Shown piece by piece: positions 50,400-51,379 of a stretch of 51,379 bases of DNA (position 1 is its first letter; each line of letters opens with the position of its first letter). The stretch is from JAAYDK01 sp964543935. GTDB taxonomy: Bacteria > Spirochaetota > Spirochaetia > Sphaerochaetales > Sphaerochaetaceae. A program made the position numbers and the translations under genes. Where the stretch lies: positions 1 to 51,379 of the forward strand of contig CAZJAK010000009.1 of assembly GCA_964543935.1 (NCBI GenBank), in the 5' to 3' direction. Below the pieces are notes generated by a model that was given only the letters and a program-made list of their open reading frames with translations, did no database searches and was not told where the DNA came from.

Positions 50400-51011
50400 A
50401 TGGCTCGCGCCACCATACGAAGGGGAGCATCGGAAGGAGTCTGGTCTGTGGACTCCGAGGATGGCTCCTCTTTTTTTGTCCCCATTCGATTGGCTTTGGC
50501 ATTGGGATTCCGCGAAGATCAAGAATTGGATGAAGTGCAGGTGGAGGCTGTGGAACGGGCTGTCAAGTTGCAAGCTGCCAAAGAGAAGGCTTTGCGCTTG
50601 TTGGCCATGCGGGAACACAGCCGGCTCGAATTGCAGGTCAAGCTCATCCAGCGGGAATTTGACGTGGCCATCGTCAGGCAAGCCCTCGATGAGCTTGCCG
50701 ACGGTGGCTTTGTCAGTGACCGGCGTTTCGCAGAGTCTTTCATTGCCTCGCGTCAGCGCAAGTCTCCCGAAGGCCGCTCTGTGTTGGAAGCGCGCCTGAG
50801 GGAGCACGGAATCGACCGCAGCGTGGCCCAAGCGGCCTTGGACCAGTGGTTTTCGCAAGAGGGCAACGAGGAAGAGGCCCTCCGTGCGGCACTACGTAAA
50901 CTCGAGCGGACTGCAAAGCATGATGTCGATATCGAGCGCAAGTTGAGGATGAAGGGTTTTTCACTCCAAGCTGTCCGCTCGGTTCTTGCTGAAGAAGATT
51001 CCCAAGAATGA
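50400..51011 (+). CDS. recX: Regulatory protein RecX
   Basis: A 203-residue RecA modulator with three-helix repeats: EKALRLLAMREHSRLELQVK, then DELADGGFVSDRRFAESFIA, then SVLEARLREHGIDRSVAQAA. The first 55 residues form an N-terminal beta extension as in longer RecX proteins. ATG 50400 follows AAGGTGTCTTGG and begins 10 bases after the rpsI stop, so it is likely read from the ribosomal-protein transcript. recA is not in the window. Confidence 0.88.
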   Translation: MARATIRRGASEGVWSVDSEDGSSFFVPIRLALALGFREDQELDEVQVEAVERAVKLQAAKEKALRLLAMREHSRLELQVKLIQREFDVAIVRQALDELADGGFVSDRRFAESFIASRQRKSPEGRSVLEARLREHGIDRSVAQAALDQWFSQEGNEEEALRAALRKLERTAKHDVDIERKLRMKGFSLQAVRSVLAEEDSQE

Positions 51012-51012
51012 A

Positions 51013-51040
51013 ACAGCCGCCCTCTGAAGAAGGCGGCTGC
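51013..51040. terminator. Terminator between recX and enolase
   Basis: CAGCCGCC / GGCGGCTG (8-bp stem at 51014-51021 and 51032-51039) between converging genes. On the minus strand the stem is followed by TTTCATTC, which suits the enolase transcript. Confidence 0.75.
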
Positions 51041-51062
51041 ATGCACACTGTATATACGGTGG

Positions 51063-51379
51063 TTACTTCTTCAATAGCTTGAAGGCATCCCTTCCTGCAT
51101 AGCGGGCGCTGTCGCCCAAGTAGTCCTCGATGCGCATCAACTGGTTGTATTTGGCCAATCGGTCGGAGCGGCTCATCGAGCCGGTCTTGATCTGCCCGGT
51201 CTCCAGGGCCACCACCAAGTCGGCGATGAAATTGTCCTCGGTCTCGCCGGAACGGTGCGACACGACAGCGGTATAACCGGCCCGGTGGGCCATGTCGATC
51301 GCTTCATAGGTCTCGGTCAGAGTACCGATCTGGTTGACCTTGATGAGCACCGAATTGGCGGTCTTGGTGGCGATTCCTT
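51063..51379 (-). CDS. eno: Enolase, C-terminal fragment (cut by window edge)
   Basis: The C-terminal 105 residues of the glycolytic enzyme that converts 2-phosphoglycerate to phosphoenolpyruvate. The frame enters from the edge as GIATKTANSVLIKVNQIGTL, followed by AGYTAVVSHRSGETEDNFIA with the conserved His and Ser-Arg of the substrate loop, and ETGQIKTGSMSRSDRLAKYN. The end LKK resembles other bacterial enolases. The catalytic Lys345-equivalent lies upstream, outside the window. The first in-frame GTG at 51350 is internal, not the true start. Confidence 0.97.
   Translation of the reverse strand, partial: GIATKTANSVLIKVNQIGTLTETYEAIDMAHRAGYTAVVSHRSGETEDNFIADLVVALETGQIKTGSMSRSDRLAKYNQLMRIEDYLGDSARYAGRDAFKLLKK

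Overview
The window looks like chromosomal DNA of a spirochaete, most likely a Sphaerochaetaceae-like fermentative anaerobe. This is an inference from gene content and style, with no marker phylogeny. The clues are short lipoprotein leaders with loose lipoboxes, periplasmic binding proteins whose mature ends carry a G-x-Q-E motif (FGAGVQE, SAQGTQE), very TTG-rich leucine usage and GC content in the mid-fifties by eye. No tRNA, rRNA, insertion sequence, prophage or CRISPR array was seen.

Layout. 1-2767: the end of a PhnD-like binding protein, an RNase Z-like metallo-hydrolase and an aldo/keto reductase. 2788-8174 (minus): a tctC-tctB-tctA tripartite tricarboxylate-type uptake operon followed by a creatinase-like M24 protein and a Gfo/Idh/MocA oxidoreductase, with a visible promoter and a perfect operator-like inverted repeat. 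8254-15311: a compact flavin-based extracellular electron transfer (EET) type locus. It holds a long-chain polyprenyl diphosphate synthase, a membrane-extended type II NADH dehydrogenase, an ApbE flavin transferase lipoprotein, an EcfT-like membrane protein, a Gx/Hpre_diP_synt_I membrane protein, a NusG-domain-II protein and a lipoprotein with three FMN-binding repeats. 15369-18292: cysteine synthase and a glycoside hydrolase family 2 enzyme. 18314-25868 (minus): an FKBP lipoprotein, a ugp-like glycerophosphodiester operon (two permeases, binding protein, phosphodiesterase), a membrane-anchored non-specific endonuclease and an SDR. 25999-27193: a TM2 protein and a CPBP protease. 27231-33403: an AddB/AddA-like recombination helicase-nuclease pair. 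33395-37792 (minus): aroA, threonine aldolase, a flavodoxin-ferredoxin protein and a PatB-type C-S lyase as one operon. 37811-45206: an oppBCDF operon and oppA, split by an opposing orphan gene. 45378-51379: rimO-pcrA, an unexplained 500-base gap with one candidate small ORF, rplM-rpsI-recX, and the C-terminal part of enolase.

How it fits together. The strongest theme is the EET-type locus. NADH would be oxidised by the membrane NDH-2, electrons would pass to a quinone whose tail is made by the adjacent prenyl synthase, and then to FMN groups attached by the ApbE protein to the surface lipoprotein. Each FMN repeat carries a D-D-I-A-G-V-S motif where the usual acceptor threonine is a serine. 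A second theme is transcription start architecture: four genes (eetA-like, CPBP, addB-like, aroA) lack a Shine-Dalgarno sequence and have a -10-like box 6 to 8 bases before the ATG, which suggests leaderless mRNAs. Two of them sit head-to-head inside a 43-base inverted repeat that includes both start codons.
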